Assembly: GCA_944363975.1 (NCBI GenBank)
Contig: CALVVU010000004.1
Span: 124,001 to 188,000 of the forward strand
Direction of reading: 5' to 3'
From: Candidatus Coprovivens excrementavium
GTDB taxonomy: Bacteria; Bacillota_I; Bacilli_A; RF39; UBA660
Length of the DNA: 64,000 bases
The translations under genes were made by a program, and so were the position numbers. Below, in pieces: positions 18,592-28,634 of the stretch. Position 1 is the first letter of the stretch; each line of letters starts with the position of its first letter. The notes under the pieces were generated by a model. The model had not been told where the DNA came from. It searched no databases and saw only the letters and a program-made list of their open reading frames with translations.

Positions 18592-18888
18592 TTAATCCTT
18601 TAACTTAGGTAATTCAAAATCATCTTCTATAATTGTCTTTTTTGGCATATATTTATCAAAAAAGTAATTAGCAACATCATTATTATTAGTATTTAATATA
18701 TCATCTACCATATCACATAATTCTAATCCATAAGAATCAGCCCATTTTACATAACGCATATAATTCCATATATCTATTTCTTTAATTGTTTTAAATCCAT
18801 CCTTACGTAATAATTTTCTCTTACTACGTAAAGCTGGTAAAACTCTTCTATATAGTTCTTCTTGATTCTTAAATACAATATCTTCCAT
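18592..18888 (-). CDS. comN: ComN-like post-transcriptional regulator
   Basis: 98 aa. It resembles the post-transcriptional regulator family that includes Bacillus ComN (YrzD): a helical protein with LPALRSKRKLLRKDGFKTI-EIDIWNYM followed by LELCDMVDDILN. In Bacillus, ComN acts on comE mRNA and sits between secDF and spoVB; here a spoVB-like gene is also next door. The start is set at 18888, where AGGTGATATA directly precedes ATG, rather than seven codons upstream where no site is seen. comEA and comEC lie elsewhere in the window. Confidence 0.75.
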   Translation of the reverse strand: MEDIVFKNQEELYRRVLPALRSKRKLLRKDGFKTIKEIDIWNYMRYVKWADSYGLELCDMVDDILNTNNNDVANYFFDKYMPKKTIIEDDFELPKLKD

Positions 18889-18948
18889 TATATCACCTAA
18901 CAAATTCATTATATAACAAAATCTTTAACTTATAAAGGAGAAAAGCCT

Positions 18949-20244
18949 ACGAAAAATAAATTTTTAAAGTCCACTTTAATCCTTTTAATAGGAGGATGTA
19001 TAACAAAGATAATCGGCCTAGCAATCCGTATTATCTATACAAGAATAATAGGTATCGATGGAATATCTCTTTTCTCAATGATAAATCCTACATACTCCCT
19101 ATTAATTACAATAGCCAACTTTAATATTTTAGTATCTACTAGTAAAAGAATAAGTTCACAAATATCTCCTCGTAAAGTAATAATTAACTCATGTTATATT
19201 ATGTTTATTTTAAACTTAGTTCTTATCAGTATTATGTTTTTATCAAGTAAATTTATTAGCGAAGAACTATTAAACAACAAAGCTACTTATTATCCTCTAC
19301 TTGCATGTACAATAACTCTACCATTTATCTCTCTTGGTTATATTATTAAAGGGTATTTTTATGGTAAGCAAAACATGACTCCTCATATGATAAGCAACGT
19401 TTTAGAACAATTATTTCGCTTAATAATCATTCTAACTATACTACCTCCAATAACTAAATATGGAACGATTGTCACTATAACAACTCTTATCCTTTTTAAT
19501 ATACTAAGTGAATCATTCTCTATTATTATTTTACTATTTTTTATACCTCGTCACACAATAATAAAAAGAAAAGATCTTCATTTTGATCTTAACGAATCCA
19601 AAGAAATTCTTAATATCAGTGTTCCATCTATAAGTGGTCGAATTATAGGCAATATCGGTTTTTTTCTAGAACCAATCATCTTAACAAATATTCTTTTAAG
19701 TAGAGGTTCACCAATAGCATATATCACTAAAGAATATGGTGTATATAATTCATACGTCATTAGTACTCTTTTATTTCCCTCATTTTTCATTAATGCCATT
19801 TCTAATTCATTACTACCTGAAATTTCTAAATTTAATGCCAGTCATAATTACAAACTTATAAAAAAACGTATAAAACAAGCTTTATCAATCTCCTTTATTA
19901 TAGGGGTTATCTGCACAACATTAATTTTCTTCGGTTCACCATTTATTTTAAATATTTTATACAAAACATCTGAAGGAATTAATTACATTAAAATACTCGC
20001 CCCTTTTTTTATACTTTACTATCTTCAAGCACCATTATGTAGTATTCTAATTGGTTTAAACAAAATAAAAACTTGTACTCTAATTAGTACAAGTAGCATA
20101 ATTATCAAATTAATTGTCATGACTATTTTATGTTCTTTAGATTTTAAAATATATGCCTTAATCACAGCTGAAATAGTAAGCATAGTATATTCAACTATTC
20201 TAAATATCATTATTACCAAAAAAGCTTTAGCTAACTTCTCTTAA
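18949..20244 (+). CDS. SpoVB/MurJ-type polysaccharide flippase with an apparent ACG start
   Basis: Multi-pass MOP-superfamily exporter, about 431 aa, related to SpoVB and MurJ, which move lipid-linked precursors across the membrane. Synteny with comN, yrbG and yrzE supports a SpoVB ortholog. The first ATG (19078) would remove the first membrane helix and the family segment TKIIGLAIRIIYTRIIG. Open frame continues upstream to ACG at 18949 (then KNKFLKSTLILL), placed 8 bases after AAAGGAG (18934-18940). No ATG, GTG or TTG lies between. So initiation at ACG, or a start-codon mutation or assembly error, is inferred. The 3' end overlaps the convergent yrbG-like gene by 14 bases. Confidence 0.85.
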   Translation, partial: TKNKFLKSTLILLIGGCITKIIGLAIRIIYTRIIGIDGISLFSMINPTYSLLITIANFNILVSTSKRISSQISPRKVIINSCYIMFILNLVLISIMFLSSKFISEELLNNKATYYPLLACTITLPFISLGYIIKGYFYGKQNMTPHMISNVLEQLFRLIIILTILPPITKYGTIVTITTLILFNILSESFSIIILLFFIPRHTIIKRKDLHFDLNESKEILNISVPSISGRIIGNIGFFLEPIILTNILLSRGSPIAYITKEYGVYNSYVISTLLFPSFFINAISNSLLPEISKFNASHNYKLIKKRIKQALSISFIIGVICTTLIFFGSPFILNILYKTSEGINYIKILAPFFILYYLQAPLCSILIGLNKIKTCTLISTSSIIIKLIVMTILCSLDFKIYALITAEIVSIVYSTILNIIITKKALANFS

Positions 20245-20863
20245 TTATATATACATGAGTCTTTTTATAAATTGCATAAAAAACATCTTCCAAATTTAAA
20301 TTATTACTATCAAGAATTCTTTTTAACCACGTTTCGCTTTTACCAATATACTTCAAATTATTCTTTTGAATAACTCCCTCTACAACAACCGGAAGTGGTA
20401 AAAGACTCTTTATTTTAAATGGTTTATACTTAAAAATAGATAATACTCCACTCGGTTCTAAAAAAGCATATTCAACTTCTTCTATCGAAGAAATACCTTT
20501 TTTTCTTAATTCTAATAACAAATCATCTATCGAATATCTTTGACTAATTAAATTTTTATAAATTATTTTCCCTTCACTAATAATCATCGTCGGTTTTCCA
20601 CCAAATATCTTATTAAACAATCGTGATTTAACACTTAAATAGCCTAACACTAACTCTAATAAGACTAAAACAATAATTGGAAAAACCGTATAAAATATAC
20701 TAATATCTGTTTTCTCAATACTTATAGCAACTAACTCAGCTATTAATATTGAAACAATTAAATCAATAATACCTAATTGTCCAATTTCTCTTTTACCCAT
20801 AATTCGGTAAGCAAAAGTAACAAAAAAATAAAAAAACAAAGTTCTAATCACTGTATCAAACAT
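20231..20863 (-). CDS. yrbG: DUF421 membrane protein (YetF/YrbG family)
   Basis: 210 aa with three predicted N-terminal helices (RTLFFYFFVTFAYRIMG, IDLIVSILIAELVAISI, VFPIIVLVLLELVLGYL) and a soluble C-terminal YetF domain. Family features are the KREIGQL motif after helix 1, GKPTMIISEGKI and YSIDDLLLELRKKGI. In Bacillus these proteins are linked to sporulation or spore germination and YrbG lies beside SpoVB and YrzE, as here. The start has AGGTGATATT before ATG. It is transcribed divergently from the next gene across a short, near-symmetrical spacer. Confidence 0.88.
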   Translation of the reverse strand: MFDTVIRTLFFYFFVTFAYRIMGKREIGQLGIIDLIVSILIAELVAISIEKTDISIFYTVFPIIVLVLLELVLGYLSVKSRLFNKIFGGKPTMIISEGKIIYKNLISQRYSIDDLLLELRKKGISSIEEVEYAFLEPSGVLSIFKYKPFKIKSLLPLPVVVEGVIQKNNLKYIGKSETWLKRILDSNNLNLEDVFYAIYKKTHVYIIKRS

Positions 20864-20930
20864 AATATCACCTAAATATATTATGGTAATAAAACATTAT
20901 TTTTAATCATATATATTTATAGGTGATATA

Positions 20931-21293
20931 ATGAAACTCATTAAAAAATATAATTACATATTAAAATTTCCAATATTCATTATTATTCTTAGTATTATCT
21001 TAACAATCATTAATTTAATATTCCCACTCTCAAATCAAATAAACTCAATAATAAGTCTTATTTCAATTCTCTTATTATGTTTTATAATTGGTATTAAAAA
21101 AGGACTAAATACCAAAGAGCAAGCCTATAAAGAAGGTTTAAAACTAGGATTAATCAATATCTTAGTTCTCTACATTCTAAATTGTCTAACACTAAATTTC
21201 GCTTTGCCTCTAAAAAAAATTTTCTATTTCCTTATTATATGTATCACTATTATTCTTGGTTGTATAATTGGTATTAACAAAAAAAGACTCTAG
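20931..21293 (+). CDS. yrzE: TIGR04086-family membrane protein (YrzE-like)
   Basis: 120-aa integral membrane protein with four hydrophobic helices (IFIIILSIILTIINLIF; IISLISILLLCFIIGI; LGLINILVLYILNCLTL; FYFLIICITIILGCIIGI) and a KKGLNTKEQAYKEGLKLG loop between helices 2 and 3, typical of the YrzE group. The function is unknown. Its place between the yrbG-like and tgt genes mirrors Bacillus. The start has the context AGGTGATATAATG. Confidence 0.75.
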   Translation: MKLIKKYNYILKFPIFIIILSIILTIINLIFPLSNQINSIISLISILLLCFIIGIKKGLNTKEQAYKEGLKLGLINILVLYILNCLTLNFALPLKKIFYFLIICITIILGCIIGINKKRL

Positions 21294-21312
21294 CTACCGC
21301 TAGAGCTTTTTA
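21284..21312. terminator. Bidirectional terminator, yrzE-like gene and convergent membrane protein
   Basis: Stem CTCTAGC/GCTAGAG (21288-21294 with 21299-21305) with T-rich tails on both strands. It overlaps the stop codons of both convergent genes. Confidence 0.8.
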
Positions 21313-22381
21313 ATTTATATTCCAAACCTGTACCTTGACCATAAACAAACGTGTCATTACCAGTTACTTTAAAACTTATTCCTGTTTCTAAAGAAATACT
21401 GCCTGTATAAACCTCAAATTTTATAATATTATCACCATCTGTAATTGTTCCATCACGATTTACTGAAATAATTCTTTCTTCAACACCAACTTCTTCTCCA
21501 TTTTCATATTTTGGAACCTCTGTTACATAATCTCCATAATGTAACATAAATTCTCCAATTGAAATGTATTCATTTGTATCTTCTTCAGGTGTTGGTAAAC
21601 TAGCCTTATTATCATCTAATAATTTACTTATAGCTTCATTAGTTTCATCTAAGTATCCAGAATATTTAGAAACACTTGTTTTAAAATCTTCAGCAAAGGA
21701 TTCTTCCTTAACTTCATAGAAACTCTGATCATAAGGAGAAGCTACATAACTAGCATTAAATGATGCTATCTCACGATCGTTAGTCGCTTTAATATCAGAA
21801 TCAAGAGCTGTTCCATCTAATATTTTAGACATCAAAGTATAAGCTCCATATTTCTCACTTCTTGCAATATAAATATACCAATTAACATCGTCAGTAACAG
21901 AAGAATATAACAACTTAAAAGAAGCATTATAAAAAACTTTTGTTTCACTAACTTCATCATTATTTATCATTAAAATCCATGTCAAATTTTCCTCTGTATC
22001 TGTAGAATATCTGACAACAGCCTCTGGAGTATTATCTCGATTAAAATCGATATATGTAATATCAAATTGATCTACCATATCAAATAAACTTTGTACATAA
22101 AGAGCATACTTATCTCCCCAATTTTCTCCTGTACTAACAGCAATCTTCTTTTTTTCCTCATCTTCACTATTAGGATTAGTCGTCACAAAATTAACTTTCG
22201 TCAACATAAAATAAGCAATAAATCCAACTATCGCTAAGATAACAATTATAATAACTATATTAGGCTTTTTTTTAATTCTAAAAGTATTCTGCTGTACTGG
22301 TCCATTTCCATTGTTGACATCCTGATTACTATTTTGATTAACACTTGGTGCAATATTAACATTTTCATTATTAGGATTCAT
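21290..22381 (-). CDS. Membrane-anchored hypothetical protein (363 aa)
   Basis: An Asn/Gln-rich N-terminal tail (about 35 residues), one membrane helix (about 39-62: NIVIIIVILAIVGFIAYFML) and an extracytoplasmic domain. The segment FDITYIDFNRDNTPEAVVRY with acidic residues resembles an exposed FG-GAP/EF-hand-like 'DxNxDxxxE' calcium loop. This is a weak resemblance. There is no signal peptidase site or lipobox. It occupies the position where yajC lies in Bacillus but is not YajC. Confidence 0.65.
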   Translation of the reverse strand: MNPNNENVNIAPSVNQNSNQDVNNGNGPVQQNTFRIKKKPNIVIIIVILAIVGFIAYFMLTKVNFVTTNPNSEDEEKKKIAVSTGENWGDKYALYVQSLFDMVDQFDITYIDFNRDNTPEAVVRYSTDTEENLTWILMINNDEVSETKVFYNASFKLLYSSVTDDVNWYIYIARSEKYGAYTLMSKILDGTALDSDIKATNDREIASFNASYVASPYDQSFYEVKEESFAEDFKTSVSKYSGYLDETNEAISKLLDDNKASLPTPEEDTNEYISIGEFMLHYGDYVTEVPKYENGEEVGVEERIISVNRDGTITDGDNIIKFEVYTGSISLETGISFKVTGNDTFVYGQGTGLEYKLKSSSGS

Positions 22382-22445
22382 TATATCACACTACCTTCTA
22401 ATTATATTCTACCATATTTTTTAAAAAATAAATTATTTTTTAAAA

Positions 22446-23628
<1,183 letters not shown>

Positions 23629-23665
23629 CTAATAGATTATAACATATTCCCTATTTAAAATAAAC

Positions 23666-23693
23666 TTGCCTTTTTCTAAAATATAAGTATAAT
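23666..23693 (+). promoter_or_regulatory. Promoter of the 299-aa duplicated protein
   Basis: TTGCCT (23666-23671), a 16-base spacer, then TATAAT (23688-23693). An AAAGGGGG site and ATG follow. Confidence 0.75.
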
Positions 23694-23719
23694 AACAAAT
23701 ACCAAAAGGGGGAAAATTT

Positions 23720-24619
23720 ATGCAATATCCAGTTTCAATCGATATGATTGAAAAAAAATTTTTTGAAAGAGGAAAAGATTTTAAAAAATTCTCTAATATA
23801 AGCGCCAAAGATAAAACACAAATAGAAACTGAAGCTAATCAATTTAAAAAACGTGTTCTAACACAAAATAATCTATATGCACCAAAAATTCAATTATATG
23901 AAAAAACTTTATTATATTTAACAACGCCTACAACATCTTTTCAATATAAAACATTTGATGAAAAAGTATTATTTTTGATAAGTTGCGTTGATCCCGAACT
24001 TCAAATTTTCAGTACTTATTTAAGTTCTTCAATACCAACACTCGAAGAAATATGCACTCTACCAATAGAACAACAAATTGAAGAAGAACAAATAAGACTA
24101 GCCAAAATAGAAGAACTAAAAAAAGAAATATTTTCCAAAGTTGGAATTCATAATACCAAATTATTAAAATATGAATCAAGTATGTATCGTCGTTATAATA
24201 AGGACTTTAAAGTAAACGTAAAAATAAACTACCTAACGTCTTTATTAAACCATGCTCAAAATATTAAAGACTTTGAAAGCCTAAGCGATGAAGATTTTGC
24301 CAAAATAAATATGATTGCTGAATATTATCTAACAAAAACTAATAATGAAACAAATCCAAACACTGCAGCTTTCAACATTTTAACTCAAAGAGCTCGTCTT
24401 CTTCTTCAATCTCTTCCTGAAGAACTGGCTTTCTTTATTACAATTACAGATCCAGAATTAAAATTATTGCAAATATATGAAGAAGAATCAACTATTCCTA
24501 ATATCAGACAAAGAGCTATAAACGAACTAGGATATTATGACCAAAACATCCTTCGTTTGGAAAAAAAATATCATCAAAGATTTTATCCTGATAAAAAAAT
24601 AAGTCCTTGGTCAATATAA
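23720..24619 (+). CDS. Hypothetical protein with tandem internal duplication (299 aa)
   Basis: No known family is recognised. The protein is soluble and mostly helical. Two halves resemble each other. Copy 1 (about 20-163) runs from KDFKKFSNISAKD through FLISCVDPELQIFSTYLSSS to LLKYESSMYRRYNKD. Copy 2 (about 183-294) runs from KDFESLSDEDFAK through FFITITDPELKLLQIYEEES to ILRLEKKYHQRFYPD. The DPEL core, a Pro nine to ten residues later and the Y-R-Y/F ending are shared. The gene stands alone with its own promoter and terminator, in the opposite direction to both neighbours. Confidence 0.75.
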   Translation: MQYPVSIDMIEKKFFERGKDFKKFSNISAKDKTQIETEANQFKKRVLTQNNLYAPKIQLYEKTLLYLTTPTTSFQYKTFDEKVLFLISCVDPELQIFSTYLSSSIPTLEEICTLPIEQQIEEEQIRLAKIEELKKEIFSKVGIHNTKLLKYESSMYRRYNKDFKVNVKINYLTSLLNHAQNIKDFESLSDEDFAKINMIAEYYLTKTNNETNPNTAAFNILTQRARLLLQSLPEELAFFITITDPELKLLQIYEEESTIPNIRQRAINELGYYDQNILRLEKKYHQRFYPDKKISPWSI

Positions 24620-24648
24620 AAAATACCTACGAAAGGTATTTTTTTTAT
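24620..24648 (+). terminator. Terminator of the 299-aa gene
   Basis: Stem AATACCT/AGGTATT with loop ACGAA, followed by eight T. Confidence 0.85.
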
Positions 24649-26528
24649 CTTCTTTTAGTTTTTTGCTTTCTATATATTCCAACAACAGCTGAATAAAGGC
24701 CGATTGATAAAACAGTAACAGTTACAACACTTCCCGTAACTGCAAAAATATAATCAGCTACAAGAGAAGCAATATTACCAGCATCATAAAATGATATATT
24801 AGTATAATTAGATAAATCTATTTCTAACACATCTACTAAATCTTCTTGAGGAGGTAATTCATTACCAAATATATCTTCTGTATAAAGATAACTAACATCG
24901 CAATGTCCTGCATCATTTGAAGCACCCGTATCAATGCAAACATTCGTAACTTGACGCATATCTGCTACAAAACCAACTTCGCTATCAGTTTCCGTTCCTA
25001 TTTCTTTTAAATCTTCCAATTTAATACCAGGATCTGTACTTTCATTAGCTGAATATTGAGGTCCCCCAGATTGCCATATTTTCCAATCCGTATCTTTAAG
25101 TGGAATTCCATGAATTCTTTCCATATTATTACTTATACTTCTTAAAGTAGATGTATTCCCATATATTCCAAAAGTCGTAAAGCCATACTTTTTACATGTT
25201 TCTTCAAATATTTTCATAAGTCCATAATAATCATTATTATCATAGTAAACTTCAAAATCCAAAAACACTGGAATATTACTAAAATCTATTTCAACACCGT
25301 TTAAATCATTAACTAAATTAGTTAAATAATTTTCCAAACGGCCACGATAAGTTTCCATATTCATATCTTTTGATATACAAAAATATAAACCCAAATCGAT
25401 ATTACTATTCAAAGTTGACTTAATCATTTCTGGAGCTTCTTCAAGATATGTCCCTGTGTTATTAAGATAATCAGAAGGATCCCTTGATACCTCAACAATA
25501 ACATAATCAGATGTTTCAGCAATACGATTCCAATCAAAATTAGTTTGATAATCTGAAATATCTATTCCTCTTGCTATAGCATAATTATATTGTACTTCTT
25601 CTCTATTAGTATCATAAGCAACATAAAGATTAGGTATTTTTATTACATCTCCAACTTCAAAGTCTTTACTTTTATCTGAATTATAACTTTTTAAATCTTC
25701 AACACTCAATCCATATTGTAACGCTAAACTTTCAATAGTATCTCCCTCTTTGATAGTATATAAAGAACTATAAACTAATTTAGAAGGACTATTTAAGCCA
25801 CGACTCCTAATTACTTCAGCTAAATTTTGAGAAGCAATAATATTACCATCTAAATCTTCAACAATTGAAGTCGTTCCTTGATATTTTCTCTCTTCACTAT
25901 CCATGACTAAATAACAATCATAATCTCCAATATTAAAAACATATTCATTAAAATTAGTCAAAACAGAATCAGTTCCATATAATCCCAAAAACATTTTACT
26001 ACGTGAAGCTTTATCAACAAATGCCTGAACTAAAGCTCCTTTTTGAGCAGTATTAAGATTCTCATTACTCATAATATTATCAATATTACAATATACAGGT
26101 AAATCAATATTATATTCTTTAATAACTGCTTGTAAAAAATCAACATCTTTATATATTTCACTTAATGTACTTGCATTAGTGTCTAAAACTAATCCAACTG
26201 ATATATTAGCATCATTACATTTTTGCAATTTAGCACGTAATAAAGATATATCTTGAAAATCCTTATTATTTATATGTAAAATAACAAATTCATTAGAATG
26301 AACCTCTTTGTTATAATAAACACTTATATCATCATAACCAACTTTATTTTCTTCTTCAGATGAAATTCCATAAGTAACTTGATGATCACGATGTCCTATA
26401 TAAGCCCCAGTTGCATTAACAGCTCCAGTACCAATAAATGCAGCTAATAAAAATGCCGTTAACTTTTTACTCTTTTTACATATTTTAGCAAGTGTTTTTC
26501 CAAAAATATTTAAAATCTTAGTTTCCAT
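24645..26528 (-). CDS. Membrane-anchored GH25 lysozyme-like protein with LysM and a second, degenerate GH25-like domain
   Basis: 627 aa, predicted anchored at both ends: a helix near 23-42 and another near 592-617. The order is a GH25-like domain (about 70-250), LysM (about 256-302, YTIKEGDTIESLALQYGLSV) and a GH25 domain (about 318-530). The second GH25 has the family start GIDISDYQTNFDW and the acidic pair in IPVFLDFEVYY (Asp424, Glu426), so it may cleave peptidoglycan. In the first copy the matching strand reads LPVYCNIDNIM and lacks the DxE pair, so it is probably non-catalytic. A good promoter lies upstream. Confidence 0.85.
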   Translation of the reverse strand: METKILNIFGKTLAKICKKSKKLTAFLLAAFIGTGAVNATGAYIGHRDHQVTYGISSEEENKVGYDDISVYYNKEVHSNEFVILHINNKDFQDISLLRAKLQKCNDANISVGLVLDTNASTLSEIYKDVDFLQAVIKEYNIDLPVYCNIDNIMSNENLNTAQKGALVQAFVDKASRSKMFLGLYGTDSVLTNFNEYVFNIGDYDCYLVMDSEERKYQGTTSIVEDLDGNIIASQNLAEVIRSRGLNSPSKLVYSSLYTIKEGDTIESLALQYGLSVEDLKSYNSDKSKDFEVGDVIKIPNLYVAYDTNREEVQYNYAIARGIDISDYQTNFDWNRIAETSDYVIVEVSRDPSDYLNNTGTYLEEAPEMIKSTLNSNIDLGLYFCISKDMNMETYRGRLENYLTNLVNDLNGVEIDFSNIPVFLDFEVYYDNNDYYGLMKIFEETCKKYGFTTFGIYGNTSTLRSISNNMERIHGIPLKDTDWKIWQSGGPQYSANESTDPGIKLEDLKEIGTETDSEVGFVADMRQVTNVCIDTGASNDAGHCDVSYLYTEDIFGNELPPQEDLVDVLEIDLSNYTNISFYDAGNIASLVADYIFAVTGSVVTVTVLSIGLYSAVVGIYRKQKTKRR

Positions 26529-26556
26529 TCAAAATCCCCCTTTTTATATGCTATTG

Positions 26557-26586
26557 ATACTAACATATATAAAAGGATAATGTCAA
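26557..26586 (-). promoter_or_regulatory. Promoter of the GH25/LysM gene
   Basis: Perfect -35 TTGACA (26581-26586), an 18-base spacer and a -10 TAGTAT (26557-26562) on the minus strand, followed by an AAAAGGGGG ribosome-binding site. Confidence 0.8.
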
Positions 26587-26588
26587 AT

Positions 26589-27644
26589 TTAGCTATTTTC
26601 ATCTTTCTTCAAATCATTTGTAATAAACATTGCATCACCAAAGCTAAAAAAACGATAATTTTCTTTTATAGCTTCTTTATATGCATTTAAAATATTTTCT
26701 CTACCAGCTAAAGCCGATACTAACATAACTAAAGTGCTTTTAGGCAAATGAAAATTCGTAATTAGGCAATCAATACCTTTAAACTCATATCCAGGATAAA
26801 TAAAAATATCTGTATTGCTACTTGTTGCTCTAAAACGCCCATTATTACCTCCAGCAACAGCTTCAAGAGTCCTTGTACTTGTAGTTCCAACTGCAATAAT
26901 ACGTCTTCCATCATCTTTAGCTTTATTTAATATTTGAGCAGTATCATCACTCATAACAAAAAACTCACTATGCATATGATGATCTAATACATTCTCAACT
27001 TCAACAGGTCGAAAAGTCCCTAAACCAACATGTAAAGTAACATAAGTTATTATAATTCCCTTTTTCTCTATCTTCTGCAGCAGTTCCTTCGTAAAATGTA
27101 AACCAGCAGTTGGGGCAGCAGCACTACCTAAATTCTTAGCATACACTGTTTGATATCTTGATTGATCATCCAATTTTTCATGAATATAAGGAGGTAATGG
27201 CATTGTACCAAGCTTATCTAGTATCTCCATTAAAATTCCATTATAAAGCAACTTAACATGAGTTAAACCCTCATCATATTTAGCTACAACTTTCCCTTTC
27301 AGTTCCCCATTACCAAAAGTTACAACCGTTCCTATTTTTAACCTTTTAGCTGGTTTAGACAAACATTCCCAAGTATCATTACCTAAATCTTTTAATAACA
27401 ATAACTCAATCACAGCTCCAGTTTCTTCTTTAAGACCAATCAATCTAGCAGGAATAACCTTAGTATCATTTAATACTAAAACATCTCCTTTATGTAAATA
27501 ATCAATAATTGAAGTAAAATGTTCATGTACTATTTCACCAGTTCTTTTATTCAAAACTAATAAACGCGAAGCACTACGATCTTTAAGTGGTGTCTGCGCT
27601 ATTAATTCCTTTGGCAAATCATAATCAAATAATTCTATATCCAT
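26589..27644 (-). CDS. queA: S-adenosylmethionine:tRNA ribosyltransferase-isomerase
   Basis: Adds the cyclopentene ring of queuosine to preQ1-tRNA, following Tgt. About 351 aa. Family segments are [76 protein letters not shown] and [19 protein letters not shown]. The start is taken at the ATG ending at 27644 because GGAGATGG precedes it and family similarity begins there; 18 upstream in-frame codons lack similarity. Confidence 0.97.
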   Translation of the reverse strand: MDIELFDYDLPKELIAQTPLKDRSASRLLVLNKRTGEIVHEHFTSIIDYLHKGDVLVLNDTKVIPARLIGLKEETGAVIELLLLKDLGNDTWECLSKPAKRLKIGTVVTFGNGELKGKVVAKYDEGLTHVKLLYNGILMEILDKLGTMPLPPYIHEKLDDQSRYQTVYAKNLGSAAAPTAGLHFTKELLQKIEKKGIIITYVTLHVGLGTFRPVEVENVLDHHMHSEFFVMSDDTAQILNKAKDDGRRIIAVGTTSTRTLEAVAGGNNGRFRATSSNTDIFIYPGYEFKGIDCLITNFHLPKSTLVMLVSALAGRENILNAYKEAIKENYRFFSFGDAMFITNDLKKDENS

Positions 27645-27700
27645 AAGACCATCTCCAATACCTCTACAATTATAATGAATAAAGGAAAAAAAGTCCAATA

Positions 27701-27727
27701 AAAAAGAATAACTTAAAGTTATTCTCC
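27701..27727 (-). terminator. Terminator of the RnfD-like gene
   Basis: Stem AGAATAACTT/AAGTTATTCT (27705-27714 with 27716-27725) followed on the minus strand by TTTTTT. Confidence 0.85.
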
Positions 27728-28633
27728 TAAAGACAATTTAAATTTATCAAATAAAGGCGTTAGTAAACCTAATACTAATATTACTATATAAACTCCAATA
27801 TTTAGTTTTAAAATGTTAACCATTACAGCTCCCAATACACCAAGTACTAAAGAATATATAATACGACCACTACGAACAACTGGAGTCGCAGTAGACAAAG
27901 AAGCAACGTAAACTAAAGCAAATATAATTCCACTATTAAAAGTATTAACTAAAATATCATTGAAACTTAATCCCCCTACAAAATAAATAATTACACTTAC
28001 AATAGCATACCCAATAAAAGCTACTATTGGAATTTCTTTTTTATAATAAGAATTAAATAATAATATTATATAACCAATAAGTGCACATAAAGTACTAGTA
28101 GTTCCAATTGCTCCAATGCCATTACCTAAAAATAATAAAGAAGGTTCAGTTACTTGAGTAGTCAAACTTGCTTCATATAAATTAGCATATTCCAAATTAC
28201 CAATTAACGTCATTATTCCAACTAATAAACATTTAAATAGAGCTATTTGATTAATCGTCACATACTTATCAATAAATTTTATTAATATATCAAGAATTAC
28301 TATCAAAGGTATTGTTAACCATAAATAATCATTCGGTGCACAAACTAAATAGCACAAAACATTTATATAAGGAATAATTGAATTAACAACACTACTAGTT
28401 CCCTCTTCTTTCTTTATTCCCATATAATAATAAATTTCAAATACATAACTTAAAGCAATTATTATTATCGGAATAACTAAGTATTGCAAAGATAAAAACA
28501 AAGACATAAAACCATTCTGATATACTAAAATTCCATTTTTATAAAAACCATATATTATTAAAGGCAAGACACTTAATACATAAAGCATATTAATTCCTAA
28601 AACCTTATTCTTACTAAAAAAACCCTTTTTCAT
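27719..28633 (-). CDS. RnfD-like membrane protein, orphan
   Basis: 304-aa multi-pass protein of the RnfD/NqrB family, the flavoprotein membrane subunit of ion-pumping ferredoxin:NAD oxidoreductase. Recognisable parts are [23 protein letters not shown] (family GSIGETSxLAxLIG) near residue 170 and [23 protein letters not shown] near 240. The SGAT-type motif whose Thr carries covalent FMN in relatives is not visible; the equivalent stretch reads [11 protein letters not shown] (about 154-164). It begins one base after the RnfC-like gene, so the pair is one unit. RnfA, B, E and G genes are absent from the window. Confidence 0.78.
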   Translation of the reverse strand: MKKGFFSKNKVLGINMLYVLSVLPLIIYGFYKNGILVYQNGFMSLFLSLQYLVIPIIIIALSYVFEIYYYMGIKKEEGTSSVVNSIIPYINVLCYLVCAPNDYLWLTIPLIVILDILIKFIDKYVTINQIALFKCLLVGIMTLIGNLEYANLYEASLTTQVTEPSLLFLGNGIGAIGTTSTLCALIGYIILLFNSYYKKEIPIVAFIGYAIVSVIIYFVGGLSFNDILVNTFNSGIIFALVYVASLSTATPVVRSGRIIYSLVLGVLGAVMVNILKLNIGVYIVILVLGLLTPLFDKFKLSLGE

Positions 28634-28634
28634 T

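Noticed and set aside
19578-20219. Two minus-strand open frames within the flippase gene
   Set aside because: They mirror transmembrane codons of the real gene and lack ribosome sites.
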